From the NCBI RefSeq assembly GCF_901538265.1, contig NZ_LR593886.1, positions 4,857,738-4,921,737 on the forward strand: a DNA stretch of 64,000 bases. Reading direction: 5' to 3'. The notes beneath the pieces are model-generated. The model was not told the origin of the DNA and searched no databases. It saw only the letters and a program-made list of their open reading frames with translations. The translations under genes and the position numbers were made by a program. The DNA comes from Gemmata massiliana (GTDB lineage: Bacteria; Planctomycetota; Planctomycetia; Gemmatales; Gemmataceae). Shown here in pieces: positions 1-9,182 of the stretch; position 1 is the stretch's first letter; each line of letters opens with the position of its first letter.

Positions 1-807
1 GAAGTGGTGCGTGCGGCGAAGGATGCAGTCGAGCACCCGCGCCGGTTGCAACTGGCGCTGCCGATTACCAACCGCAACCGCACGACTGGCACGCTGTTGA
101 GCTACTTCGTTACCGCGAAGTACGGCGAAACCGGGCTGCGTGAGGACACGATCGACCTGCGGTTCACCGGGACCGCTGGCCAGAGCTTCGGGGCGTTCGC
201 GACGCGCGGGATCACGTTGCGGCTCCGCGGTCAGGCGAACGACTACGTCGGGAAGGGGCTTTCGGGCGGCAAACTGATCGTCGCCCCGCCGCCCGAAGCC
301 GGGTACGTCGCGGAAGAGAACGTCGTGATCGGGAACGTGGCGCTGTACGGCGCGACCGGCGGTGAGGCGTACTTCTGCGGCCGCGCCGGGGAACGCTTCG
401 CGGTCCGTAACAGCGGAGCGAAAGCAGTCGTCGAGGGGATCGGTGACCACGGGTGCGAGTACATGACAGGCGGGGTCGTCGTGGTACTCGGCTCGACGGG
501 CCGGAATTTCGCGGCCGGTATGAGCGGCGGGTTCGCGTATGTGTACGACCCGGACGGGACGTTCCGCGAGAACTGCAACACGGAAATGGTCGATCTCGTT
601 CCGGTCGACCACTACAAGGACGTCGGCACGCTCAGCAACCTGATTAACCGGCACGTGCTTTACACCGGTTCGGCGGTCGGTAACGCGATCGTCGATGACT
701 TCGCCGCGGCCCTCGGCAAGTTCGTGAAGGTGTTCCCGAAGGACTACCGCCGCGTGCTCGAACAGAGCCGTGCCGTGCAGCGGCAGTGGGAACTCGTGAA
801 CGGGTAA
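1..807 (+). CDS. gltB: Glutamate synthase large subunit, C-terminal part (5' end outside window)
   Basis: The reading frame is open from the first base, so the gene starts upstream of the window. The roughly 268 visible residues match the GXGXG (alpha-subunit C-terminal) domain of ferredoxin/NADPH-type glutamate synthase, a right-handed beta-helix with regularly spaced glycines (GKGLSGGKL, GNVALYGATGGEAYFCG, GAKAVVEGIGDHGCEYMTGG, GMSGGFAYV). The enzyme makes two glutamates from glutamine and 2-oxoglutarate in the cytoplasm. The amidotransferase and FMN/Fe-S domains are not visible. gltD follows 168 bases downstream on the same strand, the usual gltBD order. Identification is confident; the true start cannot be given. 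Confidence 0.93.
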   Translation, partial: EVVRAAKDAVEHPRRLQLALPITNRNRTTGTLLSYFVTAKYGETGLREDTIDLRFTGTAGQSFGAFATRGITLRLRGQANDYVGKGLSGGKLIVAPPPEAGYVAEENVVIGNVALYGATGGEAYFCGRAGERFAVRNSGAKAVVEGIGDHGCEYMTGGVVVVLGSTGRNFAAGMSGGFAYVYDPDGTFRENCNTEMVDLVPVDHYKDVGTLSNLINRHVLYTGSAVGNAIVDDFAAALGKFVKVFPKDYRRVLEQSRAVQRQWELVNG

Positions 808-819
808 CGCCCACTCCTC

Positions 820-925
820 CGATCCCAGGGCAACGCCCTGGGTTCGGGGCGGGAAACCGCCCTGAGAATAATCCGGGGGAACGTCCCGGGAACAATCCGG
901 GACAGCAATCCTGGGTTTGACGCGA
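820..925 (+). repeat. Cluster of short hairpins between gltB and gltD
   Basis: Three short inverted repeats lie side by side: 824-831 with 835-842 (CCCAGGGC/GCCCTGGG, 3-base loop), 847-852 with 857-862 (GGGCGG/CCGCCC, GAAA loop), and a CCGGG/CCCGG set at about 872-903. They may slow the ribosome, protect the mRNA or partly terminate gltB transcription. They could also be a dispersed genomic repeat. No T tract follows, so a plain terminator is unlikely. Confidence 0.5.
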
Positions 926-975
926 ATCGCGACGTGATTCCCCACCCTCAACCCTAACCCCCGACCCCTACGACA

Positions 976-2442
976 ATGGCCGACCCGCGCGGGTTTTTGA
1001 ACGTTGAGCCGCAGAAGCCGACCCCGAGGCCGGTCCACCTGCGCATCCGCGATTACGACGAACTGTACCAAGAGATGCCGGCCGAGAGCACGCGGGCGCA
1101 AGCGACCCGGTGCATGGACTGCGGCATCCCCTTCTGCCACACCGGGTGCCCGCTCGGTAACCGCATCCCGGACTGGAACGACCTCGTTCACCGGAACCGG
1201 TGGAAGGAAGCACTCGCCGCGCTCCACGACACGAACAACTTCCCGGAGTTCACGGGCAAAACGTGCCCCGCGCCGTGTGAGGCGTCGTGCGTTCTCGCGC
1301 TCAACGGCACCGCGGTCACGATCAAGACCATCGAGCAGGCGATCGTGGACCGCGGCTGGGAACAGGGGTGGATCATCCCCGAACCGCCGCGCCACGAAAC
1401 CGGCAAGTCGGTCGGTGTCGTGGGTAGCGGGCCGGCCGGCCTCGCGGCCGCACAACAACTGCGCCGGGCCGGGCACGCGGTCACCGTGTACGAGCGCGCG
1501 GACCGTGCCGGTGGGCTGCTTACCTACGGTATCCCCGACTTCAAGATGTCCAAGGAGTACGTCACCCGGCGCGTGGACCAGCTCCGTGCGGAGGGGATCG
1601 AGTTCGTGCTCAGCGCCGACGTCGGGGGCGCGATCGACCCGCAGGAGTTGCGCCGCAAGCACGACGCGCTGTTGCTGACCGTCGGGGCGACCCGGCCGCG
1701 GGAACTGCCGATCACGGGCCGCAACTTGAAGGGCGTCGTCCAGGCGATGACGTTCCTGACCGCCCAGAACCGGCGCGGGTTCGGCGACACACTCGATGCC
1801 GAAACGATTACCGCCGCCGGCAAGAACGTGATTATCATCGGGGGCGGTGACACCGCGTCCGACTGCCTCGGGACGTGCCACCGGCAGGGGGCGAAGTCGG
1901 TCCTTCAGCTCGACTACAACCCGTGTCCGCCGGAGGACATGAACCCGGAAACGCCGTGGCCGCTGTGGCCGAAGATCCTCCGTATTACGCCGGCGCACGA
2001 GGAGGGCGGCAAGCGCGACTGGCAGATCAAGACGCAGCACTTTGCCGGTGACGACCAGGGCCACGTTACGGAACTGCACGCGGTCCGGATTCACCACTAC
2101 TACGACAAAGAGGGGGAACGGCAGTTCGAGGAGTTGCATGGCTCCGAACTCGTGTTCCCGTGTGACTTGGTGCTGCTCGCGATCGGGTTTGCCGGACCCG
2201 AACAGAGCCTCCCGGAACGGTTGGGGTTGGCCCTGACGACTAACGGCGCGATCCGGAGTGATAGCAAGTACGCGACCTCGGTTCCCGGTGTGTTCGCGGC
2301 CGGGGACTGCCGACGGGGGCAGTCGCTCGTGGTCTGGGCAATCGCGGAGGGGCGTGAAGCGGCCCGGCACATTGACGAGTCGCTGACCGGGCGCCCGAGC
2401 CGGCTTCGGGGCCGCGACCTTCCCCTCGGTTTGATTCGGTAA
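976..2442 (+). CDS. gltD: Glutamate synthase small subunit (NADPH, FAD, Fe-S)
   Basis: This 488-residue protein has the standard GltD layout. An N-terminal Fe-S region carries cysteines at 46, 49, 54 and 58 (CMDCGIPFCHTGC), with a further cysteine group near 98-107. An FAD-binding Rossmann motif (VGSGPAGLAAA) lies near residue 149 and an NADPH-binding motif (IIGGGDTASD) near residue 286. The C-terminal GVFAAGDCRRG motif is typical of FAD closing regions. It passes electrons from NADPH to GltB. The ATG at 976 fits the family N-terminus, but no purine-rich ribosome site precedes it; the leader is a C-rich tract of ACCCT/ACCCC units. A strong terminator hairpin follows the stop. Confidence 0.97.
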   Translation: MADPRGFLNVEPQKPTPRPVHLRIRDYDELYQEMPAESTRAQATRCMDCGIPFCHTGCPLGNRIPDWNDLVHRNRWKEALAALHDTNNFPEFTGKTCPAPCEASCVLALNGTAVTIKTIEQAIVDRGWEQGWIIPEPPRHETGKSVGVVGSGPAGLAAAQQLRRAGHAVTVYERADRAGGLLTYGIPDFKMSKEYVTRRVDQLRAEGIEFVLSADVGGAIDPQELRRKHDALLLTVGATRPRELPITGRNLKGVVQAMTFLTAQNRRGFGDTLDAETITAAGKNVIIIGGGDTASDCLGTCHRQGAKSVLQLDYNPCPPEDMNPETPWPLWPKILRITPAHEEGGKRDWQIKTQHFAGDDQGHVTELHAVRIHHYYDKEGERQFEELHGSELVFPCDLVLLAIGFAGPEQSLPERLGLALTTNGAIRSDSKYATSVPGVFAAGDCRRGQSLVVWAIAEGREAARHIDESLTGRPSRLRGRDLPLGLIR

Positions 2443-2486
2443 CGCGAGAATCCATCGCTCGCTTTGATGGGGATTTAACAAAACAG

Positions 2487-2525
2487 TTACGCGCGGTACG
2501 GCCCTTTCGTACCGCGCGTAATTTC
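2487..2525 (+). terminator. Rho-independent-type terminator after gltD
   Basis: A perfect 14-bp stem (2487-2500 with 2508-2521) encloses a 7-base loop, GCCCTTT, and is followed by TTTCACTT. It lies 44 bases after the gltD stop, which fits the end of the gltBD transcript. Confidence 0.8.
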
Positions 2526-2962
2526 ACTTCAGCAGTCGGGTTAGTGGACCGAAGTTGAGAGGCGCCAGCACTTCATATCTCTGGTATGCTTGTCTCACTC
2601 GCACAGAGGCCGTCGGGTCCAGTTAGCGTCAACTGCGGCGTAACGCCGCGGGTGGTTTCGAGGTGACTTCCAATTAAAAGTATCTCCGCGCACAACAGAT
2701 TTGCGCACGGAGAGATCGAGCAATAGTAAGTCAGTGACCCCGGCGGTTCCGGTGGGAGGCTGGTCCAATTACGTAAGCAATCCGGACGAATCAGTTTGAG
2801 ATTCGACCCGGATTTGGCGAAGCAACTCGTGCTGCGTATTTCGGCATCACACTTGCAATTACTCTGGTGATTAACCCAAATATGGCTTGATTCGACCGCA
2901 GACACAACATCAGTGCCTGATTTGCGCGCGGCCGAAGCCTGGTAATGTGGCAGGAGCTTCCC
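2526..2962. other. Non-coding stretch upstream of the ATP-grasp locus
   Basis: No convincing gene is present; the base composition is less GC-rich than the flanking genes, and a 110-codon open frame on the minus strand has no recognisable character. The region presumably holds the promoter of the operon starting at 2963. A ribosome site AGGAG at 2952-2956 sits 6 bases before the ATG at 2963. Confidence 0.5.
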
Positions 2963-4483
2963 ATGCCCACTCTAGGAACCCCGTCCCGTTTGGCCCCGAG
3001 CCTCAACGGGTCATTGGTCAGTAAGCCGCGTCTCTTCGACAATTACGCCCCCCACGGGACGGCTTGGGACGAACTCTTCGACCGCACACCCGTCCCACAC
3101 CAACACTGCTCCGCGGTTGTTGAGCGCCTCGGGCGGTTCCACATTCACGAGTTCCAGGCGAAGCGCAGCAACGCGGACCTGGCTTTCGTTAATCAGGGCG
3201 TCACGTTCAGCGTTTATTCCGATCGGCGCGGCGTCGAGAAGATCTTCCCGTTCGACCTGATCCCGCGCCCGATTCCGGCGGCCGAGTGGTACGGGCTGGA
3301 AGCCGGACTCGTTCAGCGCGTCCGGGCGCTCAATCTGTTCCTCCACGACGTGTACCACGACCAGCGGATTCTCCGCGAGGGCGTGATCCCGACCGAACTC
3401 GTGCTCGGCTCGAAGGGCTTCCGCAAGGAGATGATCGGCTTCACCCCACCGGGTGGGGTTTACATCCACATCTGCGGAACCGACCTCATTCGGGACACCG
3501 CGGGTCAGTTCCTCGTGCTCGAAGACAACGGCCGGACGCCGAGCGGTGTGAGCTACGTTCTCGAGAACCGGGCCGTGATGAAGAAGGTGTTCCCACAGCT
3601 GTTCGCGGACATCCGGGTGAAGCGCGTTGAGGATTATCCGCGGCGCCTGCGCGACGCACTAGCGTCGGTTGCACCGACTTCCGCGAGCACGTCGCCGCAC
3701 GTCGTGGTGCTCTCGCCGGGGCAGTACAACTCCGCGTACTTCGAGCACAGTTTCCTCGCGCGGCACATGGGCGTGGAACTCGTGTTCGGCCAGGACTTGT
3801 TCGTTCACGACGACGTGGTCTATCTGAAGACCACACGCGGCCCGCAGCGCGTGGACGTGATCTACCGCCGATTGGACGATGACTTCCTCGACCCCGAGGC
3901 GTTCCGCCCCGACAGTTTGTTGGGGGTGCCGGGGCTGTTCCGCGCGTACCGCGCCGGCAACGTGACTCTCGCGAACGCGGTCGGCACCGGCGTCGCCGAT
4001 GACAAGGCCGTGTACCCGTACACCGAGGACATGATCCGCTTCTACCTGTCCGAAGAGCCGCTCCTGAAGAACGTGCCGACACACATCTGTGCCCGCCCGG
4101 AGGACGAGAAATACACTCTCGCTCACCTCGACGAACTGGTCGTCAAGGCGGTGAACGAGTCCGGCGGATACGGCATGCTGATGGGGCCGTTCAGTACCGC
4201 GGCGCAGCGCGCGGAGTTCGCGGAGAAAATTAAGGACAACCCGCGCAACTACGTCGCGCAACCGGTCGTGACGCTGAGCACCTGTCCGACCTGGACCGAC
4301 GAGGGCGTCGCCCCGCGCCACGTCGATCTGCGGCCGTACATTATCACCGGAAGTTCCACATGGGTGCTGCCCGGCGGTCTTACTCGCACCGCGCTGACGA
4401 AGGGGTCACTGGTTGTGAACTCCAGTCAGGGCGGTGGGAGTAAAGACACGTGGGTGTTGGAGAACGGCCGTCACCCGCAATAG
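2963..4483 (+). CDS. Circularly permuted ATP-grasp protein (DUF404/DUF407 family)
   Basis: This 506-residue protein belongs to the circularly permuted ATP-grasp family (COG2308). Visible marks are VLEDNGRTPSGVSY with following LENR, the RRLDDDFLDP / RPDSLLGVPGL block near the middle, and VVKAVNESGGYGM, which supplies the ATP-grasp lysine and glycine-rich loop. Such enzymes are predicted amidoligases that use ATP to join carboxylates to amines. The start at 2963 is chosen because AGGAG lies 6 bases upstream; an ATG at 2945 has no such site. It opens a run of five same-strand genes with alpha-E, transglutaminase and DUF2126 proteins, so a shared peptide-modifying pathway is inferred. The substrate is unknown. 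Confidence 0.9.
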   Translation: MPTLGTPSRLAPSLNGSLVSKPRLFDNYAPHGTAWDELFDRTPVPHQHCSAVVERLGRFHIHEFQAKRSNADLAFVNQGVTFSVYSDRRGVEKIFPFDLIPRPIPAAEWYGLEAGLVQRVRALNLFLHDVYHDQRILREGVIPTELVLGSKGFRKEMIGFTPPGGVYIHICGTDLIRDTAGQFLVLEDNGRTPSGVSYVLENRAVMKKVFPQLFADIRVKRVEDYPRRLRDALASVAPTSASTSPHVVVLSPGQYNSAYFEHSFLARHMGVELVFGQDLFVHDDVVYLKTTRGPQRVDVIYRRLDDDFLDPEAFRPDSLLGVPGLFRAYRAGNVTLANAVGTGVADDKAVYPYTEDMIRFYLSEEPLLKNVPTHICARPEDEKYTLAHLDELVVKAVNESGGYGMLMGPFSTAAQRAEFAEKIKDNPRNYVAQPVVTLSTCPTWTDEGVAPRHVDLRPYIITGSSTWVLPGGLTRTALTKGSLVVNSSQGGGSKDTWVLENGRHPQ

Positions 4484-4580
4484 TGAGACGGGGTACGTGA
4501 GCGCGGATGTGCTCACATATCTGAACAGATGAGTTGTTCCGGCGCGAATCGAATCGATCTCTGACCCCCGGCGATTGAGT

Positions 4581-5597
4581 ATGATTTCCCGTGTTGCGGA
4601 GCACTGTTTCTGGCTCGCCCGGTACCTGGAACGAGCGGAAAACACGGCCCGGGTTCTCGAAGTCAACCACACCCTCCTGTTGGACTTTCACGTCCCCGTC
4701 GAGCAGCAGTGGCGCCCGCTGCTCATCATCTCGGGCGTCCACGATTACAAAGACGAGGCGACCGCCGAGAACGTCCAGGAGTTCATGACCTGGGACCGGG
4801 ACAACCCGTTCAGCATCGCGTCGTCGCTGGCGTGGGCGCGGGAGAATGCGCGGATCATCCGAGAGGTGATCTCGGCCGAGATGTGGGAGCGATTGAACTT
4901 CTACCACCTGTGGATGCAGGGGGACGAGGGGCGGGCGCTCTTCGACGCGCACCGGAGCGAGTTCTACGCCCAGGTGAGGCGCATCAACCAGCTCCTCCAC
5001 GGCATCGCCGACACCACCATGAGCCACGGCGAGGCGTGGGAGTTCTTCAAACTCGGGACGTATCTGGAGCGGACCAGCCAGACCGCCCGGATCATGGACG
5101 TGAAGTACCACACCCTGTTACCCCGGGTCGAGGACGTCGGCAGCCCGATCGACAACGCGCACTGGGTCGCGATTCTGATGAGCTGTTCCGGGTACGAGCC
5201 GTTCCACAAGAAACCCCGGTTGATGCCGAGCGACCCCGCCGCCGCGGTCGCCGAGTTCCTGATCTTCGACGAGCAGTTCCCCCGCTCGGTTCGCCGGTGC
5301 TTGCGCGAGTGCGAAGCGGCAACCGCGGCCGTGGCTGGTAACCCACCCGGTCACGCCCCGACCGAACCGGAGCGGCGGCTCGCGACCCTGCTAGCCTACC
5401 TGGACGCGCGGATGATTCCCGACGTGATCCGCGACGGGCTGCACGAGACGCTCACGCACGTTGTCGACTCGGTCCACGAAATCGGGGAAGCCATCCACGC
5501 GACGTTCTTCGCTGCGGACGTGCGCCCGCCCGACTCGAAGGCGCCGACACCGATCCCGGCACCCGCCGCGATGACCCAGACACAGAGCCAGTCCTAA
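4581..5597 (+). CDS. Alpha-E domain protein (DUF403)
   Basis: This 338-residue, mostly alpha-helical protein begins MISRVAEHCFWLARYLERAE, the usual opening of the alpha-E (DUF403, COG2307) family. The matching family N-terminus supports the ATG at 4581; an in-frame TTG at 4575 is possible. It carries repeated Glu/Arg-rich helices and a C-terminal Pro/Ala tail (after about residue 315). The family has no proven activity and is nearly always encoded beside DUF404/407 ATP-grasp proteins, as here (97 bases downstream). It is inferred to be a partner or substrate-handling subunit of the ligase. The second ATP-grasp protein of the locus contains its own fused alpha-E domain. Confidence 0.88.
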   Translation: MISRVAEHCFWLARYLERAENTARVLEVNHTLLLDFHVPVEQQWRPLLIISGVHDYKDEATAENVQEFMTWDRDNPFSIASSLAWARENARIIREVISAEMWERLNFYHLWMQGDEGRALFDAHRSEFYAQVRRINQLLHGIADTTMSHGEAWEFFKLGTYLERTSQTARIMDVKYHTLLPRVEDVGSPIDNAHWVAILMSCSGYEPFHKKPRLMPSDPAAAVAEFLIFDEQFPRSVRRCLRECEAATAAVAGNPPGHAPTEPERRLATLLAYLDARMIPDVIRDGLHETLTHVVDSVHEIGEAIHATFFAADVRPPDSKAPTPIPAPAAMTQTQSQS

Positions 5598-5621
5598 CCG
5601 AATTCGGAACAGGAACCCCGC

Positions 5622-8600
5622 ATGGGCATCCGCGTAGCTCTCCACCACGTCACCAAGTACACCTACGACCGCCCGGTGACGCTCATGCCGCACGTCGTGC
5701 GGCTGCGCCCGGCGCCCCACGCGCGGACTCCGGTCCCGAGCTACTCGCTCACGATCGAACCCACTCCGCACTTCCTGAACTGGCAGCAAGACCCCTACAG
5801 CAACTACCTCGCGCGGCTTGTGTTCCCGAAGCCGGTTTCTGAACTGGTCGTCACCGTCGATCTGATTGCCGATCTCACGCCGATCAACCCGTTCGATTTC
5901 TTCATCGAAGAGTACGCGCAGGAGTACCCGTTCCAGTACGAAACGGCGCTCAGCCGGGAACTCGCGCCGTACCTCGAAACGCTCTCCGCCGGACCGCTGT
6001 TGCAGAAGCTGATTGATGGTACGCGACAGACGGGCGTGAAGATGAACGACTACCTGGTCGGGCTGAACCGGCTCGTCCAGCAGCAAGTCTCTTACGTCAT
6101 TCGGATGGAGCCCGGGGTGCAGGCGCCCGAAGAAACGCTCGAACTCGGGCGCGGGTCGTGTCGTGATTCGGCGTGGCTACTTGTGCAACTCGCGCGGCAT
6201 CTGGGGCTCGCGGCGCGGTTCGTTTCGGGCTATCTGATTCAACTCGTCGCCGACGAGAAGCCGTTGGAAGGTCCGGAAGGACCGAGCGCCGACTTCACCG
6301 ACCTCCACGCTTGGGCCGAAGTCTATGTGCCTGGGGCAGGGTGGGTCGGGTTGGACCCCACTTCCGGGTTGATGACTGCAGAGGGGCACATTCCGCTCGC
6401 GTGCACCGCCGATCCACAGTCTGCAGCGCCCGTAACCGGTTCGTTCTCCTGGACCAAGCGCGACGAAGACGACGAGGTCGTGGAGGGGTTCGACTTCCGC
6501 ATGTCGATCAAGCGGATCGACGAGGCTCCGCGAGTTACGAAGCCGTACACCGAACCGCAATGGGACGCGATCAACGCACTAGGTACGCGCATCGATGCCG
6601 ATCTCCGCGAGTGGGACGTGCGACTCACGATGGGCGGGGAGCCGACGTTTGTCAGCGTCGATGATCGGGACGCGCCGGAGTGGAACGTCGCCGCTCTCGG
6701 GCCGCAGAAGCGGCGCCAAGCCGTCACACTGCTGAAGCGGCTCCGTGACAAGTTCGCCCCCGGCGCGTTGCTGCACTTCGGGCAGGGGAAGTGGTACCCG
6801 GGCGAACAACTCCCGCGCTGGGCGCTCGGGTGTTATTGGCGCACCGACGGTCAGCCGATCTGGACCGACCCGCACCTCGTGGCCGAAGAGGACCATCCCT
6901 ACGGCTTCGGTGCCGAAGACGCGGCCCGGTTCGCCGCGGTGCTGGCCGAGAAGCTGGGCGTCGACCCGAAGTACGCGATCCCGGGGTACGAGGACGTCTG
7001 GTACTACATGTGGCGCGAGCGCCGGTTGCCAGCGAACGTCGATCCACTGAACAACAAACTCGACAGCCCCGAAGATCGCGCGCGACTGGCAAAAGTGTTC
7101 GAGCAAAAGCTCGGTAGCGCGGTCGGGACGTTGTTACCGCTGCGTAAGGCATTTGGGCCGGGTTCGCCGTGGGAAAGTGGCCCGTGGTTTATTCGCGCTG
7201 AGAACCTGTTTCTCATTCCCGGCGACAGCCCGATGGGGTACCGGTTGCCGCTCGATTCCCTACCGTGGGAACTGCCTTCGGCCCGACAGTTCGTGGAAGA
7301 ACGCGATCCGTTTGCCCCACGCGGGCCGTTGCCGATGCATCCCATTGGCCCCGCGATTCCGGCCGGCCTCGCGCGCACTGCACCCGACTCACCGCTCGAC
7401 GTTTGGGGGCGCCCGACGGGGGCTCACGACGGCCGTCACCGTCGCCCTTTTGGGTCTTTCCTGCCATCAAGTAATGGCAGCGCTCACAGCCCGGCTCCGA
7501 GCAACGTGGTCCGCACCGCGCTCTGTGTCGAACCGCGAAACGGCAAACTGCACGTGTTCATGCCGCCGGCCCGCTTCGTGGAGGATTACCTCGAACTCGT
7601 CGCCGCGATCGAATCAACAGCCGCCGAACTCGACCGACCCGTACTCATCGAGGGGTACAAGCCGCCACACGACCACCGAGTGAATCACTTCTCGATCACG
7701 CCCGATCCCGGTGTGATCGAAGCGAATATGCACCCGGCGAGTTCCTGGGACGAACTCGTTCACATCACCACCACGCTCTACGAGGAAGCGCGGCAATCTC
7801 GGCTGTGTACCGAGAAGTTCATGCTCGACGGCCGGCACACCGGGACCGGCGGTGGGAACCACGTTGTGATCGGCGGCCCCACGCCCGCGGACAGTCCGAT
7901 TTTGCGCCGCCCGGACCTGCTCAAGAGCCTCGTCGGGTTCTGGCACAACCACCCGTCGCTATCGTACCTGTTTAGCGGGCTGTTCATCGGCCCCACGAGC
8001 CAACACCCGCGTGTGGACGAGGCGCGACACGATGCGCTCCGCGAACTGGAGATTGCGTTCGGACAAGTACGAGCTGGTGGGAATCCTCCCGCGTGGCTCG
8101 TCGATCGCTTGTTCCGGCACCTGCTCACCGACCTGACCGGCAACACACACCGCGCCGAGTTCTGCATCGACAAGCTCTTCAGCCCGGACACGGCGGAGGG
8201 CCGGCGCGGGCTGTTGGAATTGCGGTCGTTCGAGATGCCGCCGCACGCGCGGATGAGCTGCGCCCAGATGCTGCTGATGCGGTCGCTCGTCGCGTGGTTC
8301 TGGCGCAAACCGTATGAGCACAAACTCGTGCGTTGGGGAACCGCGCTGCACGATAAGTTCATGCTACCGCACTTTGTCCATGAGGACTTTACGGACGCAC
8401 TGGACGAACTCCGGGCGCATGGCGGTTACGCGATCGATCCCGCGTGGTTCACGCCGCACGTGGAGTTCCGCTTCCCGGTCCTCGGCACCGCCACGAGCCG
8501 CGGCGTAAACCTGGAACTCCGGACCGCGATCGAACCCTGGCACGTACTCGGGGAGGAGCCAAGTGGTGGGGGCGCGAGCCGGTACGTCGATTCGTCGGTC

Positions 8601-9089
8601 GAGCGGGTTCAGGTGAAGGTGCGCGGGCTGACCGATCCGCGTCACATTCTGACGTGTAACGGCCGTCGCGTTCCGCTGCACCCGACTGGAACGAACGGGG
8701 AATTCGTCGCGGGCGTTCGGTACCGCGCGTGGCAGCCCCCGAGCTGCTTGCACCCGACGATCCCCGTTCATGCCCCACTCGTCTTCGACGTTTTGGACAC
8801 TTGGAATGACCGGAGCATCGGCGGCTGCACGTATCACGTTGCGCACCCGGGCGGGCGGGCGCTCGAAGACTTCCCGGTAAACGCACTCGCGGCCGAGAGC
8901 CGACGGATCGCCCGATTCTTCGCGTTCGGCCACACGCCCGGCCCAGTAAGCGTGCCGCCGGAGGAGCCGGACGCTGAGTTCCCATTCACACTTGATTTGC
9001 GCCGGCCTGAATCGGCACAATATCGGGCGCCGGCTCGGGATAAAGAATCGGCGGTCTTCGGCCGCGTGTCAATTGATGCGGTAGAATGA
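5622..9089 (+). CDS. Transglutaminase-like protein fused to DUF2126 amidoligase-type domain
   Basis: This 1155-residue protein has two parts. Residues 1 to about 290 form a bacterial transglutaminase N-terminal domain plus a transglutaminase core with a full triad: Cys180 (GSCRDSAW), His229 (DLHAWAEV) and Asp245 (GLDPTSG). From about residue 320 to the end lies a large DUF2126 domain, starting LTMGGEPTFVS and containing FMLDGRHTGTGGGNH and FWHNHPSLSYLFSGLF. DUF2126 has been predicted to have a glutamine-synthetase-like carboxylate-amine ligase fold. The gene lies 24 bases after the alpha-E gene with AGGA before its ATG. The product probably cleaves or transfers amide bonds and may also form them; substrate unknown. 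Confidence 0.9.
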   Translation: MGIRVALHHVTKYTYDRPVTLMPHVVRLRPAPHARTPVPSYSLTIEPTPHFLNWQQDPYSNYLARLVFPKPVSELVVTVDLIADLTPINPFDFFIEEYAQEYPFQYETALSRELAPYLETLSAGPLLQKLIDGTRQTGVKMNDYLVGLNRLVQQQVSYVIRMEPGVQAPEETLELGRGSCRDSAWLLVQLARHLGLAARFVSGYLIQLVADEKPLEGPEGPSADFTDLHAWAEVYVPGAGWVGLDPTSGLMTAEGHIPLACTADPQSAAPVTGSFSWTKRDEDDEVVEGFDFRMSIKRIDEAPRVTKPYTEPQWDAINALGTRIDADLREWDVRLTMGGEPTFVSVDDRDAPEWNVAALGPQKRRQAVTLLKRLRDKFAPGALLHFGQGKWYPGEQLPRWALGCYWRTDGQPIWTDPHLVAEEDHPYGFGAEDAARFAAVLAEKLGVDPKYAIPGYEDVWYYMWRERRLPANVDPLNNKLDSPEDRARLAKVFEQKLGSAVGTLLPLRKAFGPGSPWESGPWFIRAENLFLIPGDSPMGYRLPLDSLPWELPSARQFVEERDPFAPRGPLPMHPIGPAIPAGLARTAPDSPLDVWGRPTGAHDGRHRRPFGSFLPSSNGSAHSPAPSNVVRTALCVEPRNGKLHVFMPPARFVEDYLELVAAIESTAAELDRPVLIEGYKPPHDHRVNHFSITPDPGVIEANMHPASSWDELVHITTTLYEEARQSRLCTEKFMLDGRHTGTGGGNHVVIGGPTPADSPILRRPDLLKSLVGFWHNHPSLSYLFSGLFIGPTSQHPRVDEARHDALRELEIAFGQVRAGGNPPAWLVDRLFRHLLTDLTGNTHRAEFCIDKLFSPDTAEGRRGLLELRSFEMPPHARMSCAQMLLMRSLVAWFWRKPYEHKLVRWGTALHDKFMLPHFVHEDFTDALDELRAHGGYAIDPAWFTPHVEFRFPVLGTATSRGVNLELRTAIEPWHVLGEEPSGGGASRYVDSSVERVQVKVRGLTDPRHILTCNGRRVPLHPTGTNGEFVAGVRYRAWQPPSCLHPTIPVHAPLVFDVLDTWNDRSIGGCTYHVAHPGGRALEDFPVNALAAESRRIARFFAFGHTPGPVSVPPEEPDAEFPFTLDLRRPESAQYRAPARDKESAVFGRVSIDAVE

Positions 9090-9182
9090 TGTAAACGGGA
9101 CAGATGCCGCATCTCAGGGGTCGGGAGCCGGACCGCTGGTTGTGGTCCTGTTTTGTTCTTTATCCCCGCACCCCGCACCCGG

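Noticed and set aside
2573-2905. 110-codon open frame on the minus strand in the gap after gltD
   Set aside because: Cys/Ser/Pro-rich without domain-like pattern, no ribosome site, and located in the probable promoter region.
7380-7520. Low-similarity stretch in the DUF2126 protein (about residues 590-630) as a frameshift
   Set aside because: The frame stays open and both flanks fit the family in the same frame; it looks like a variable linker.
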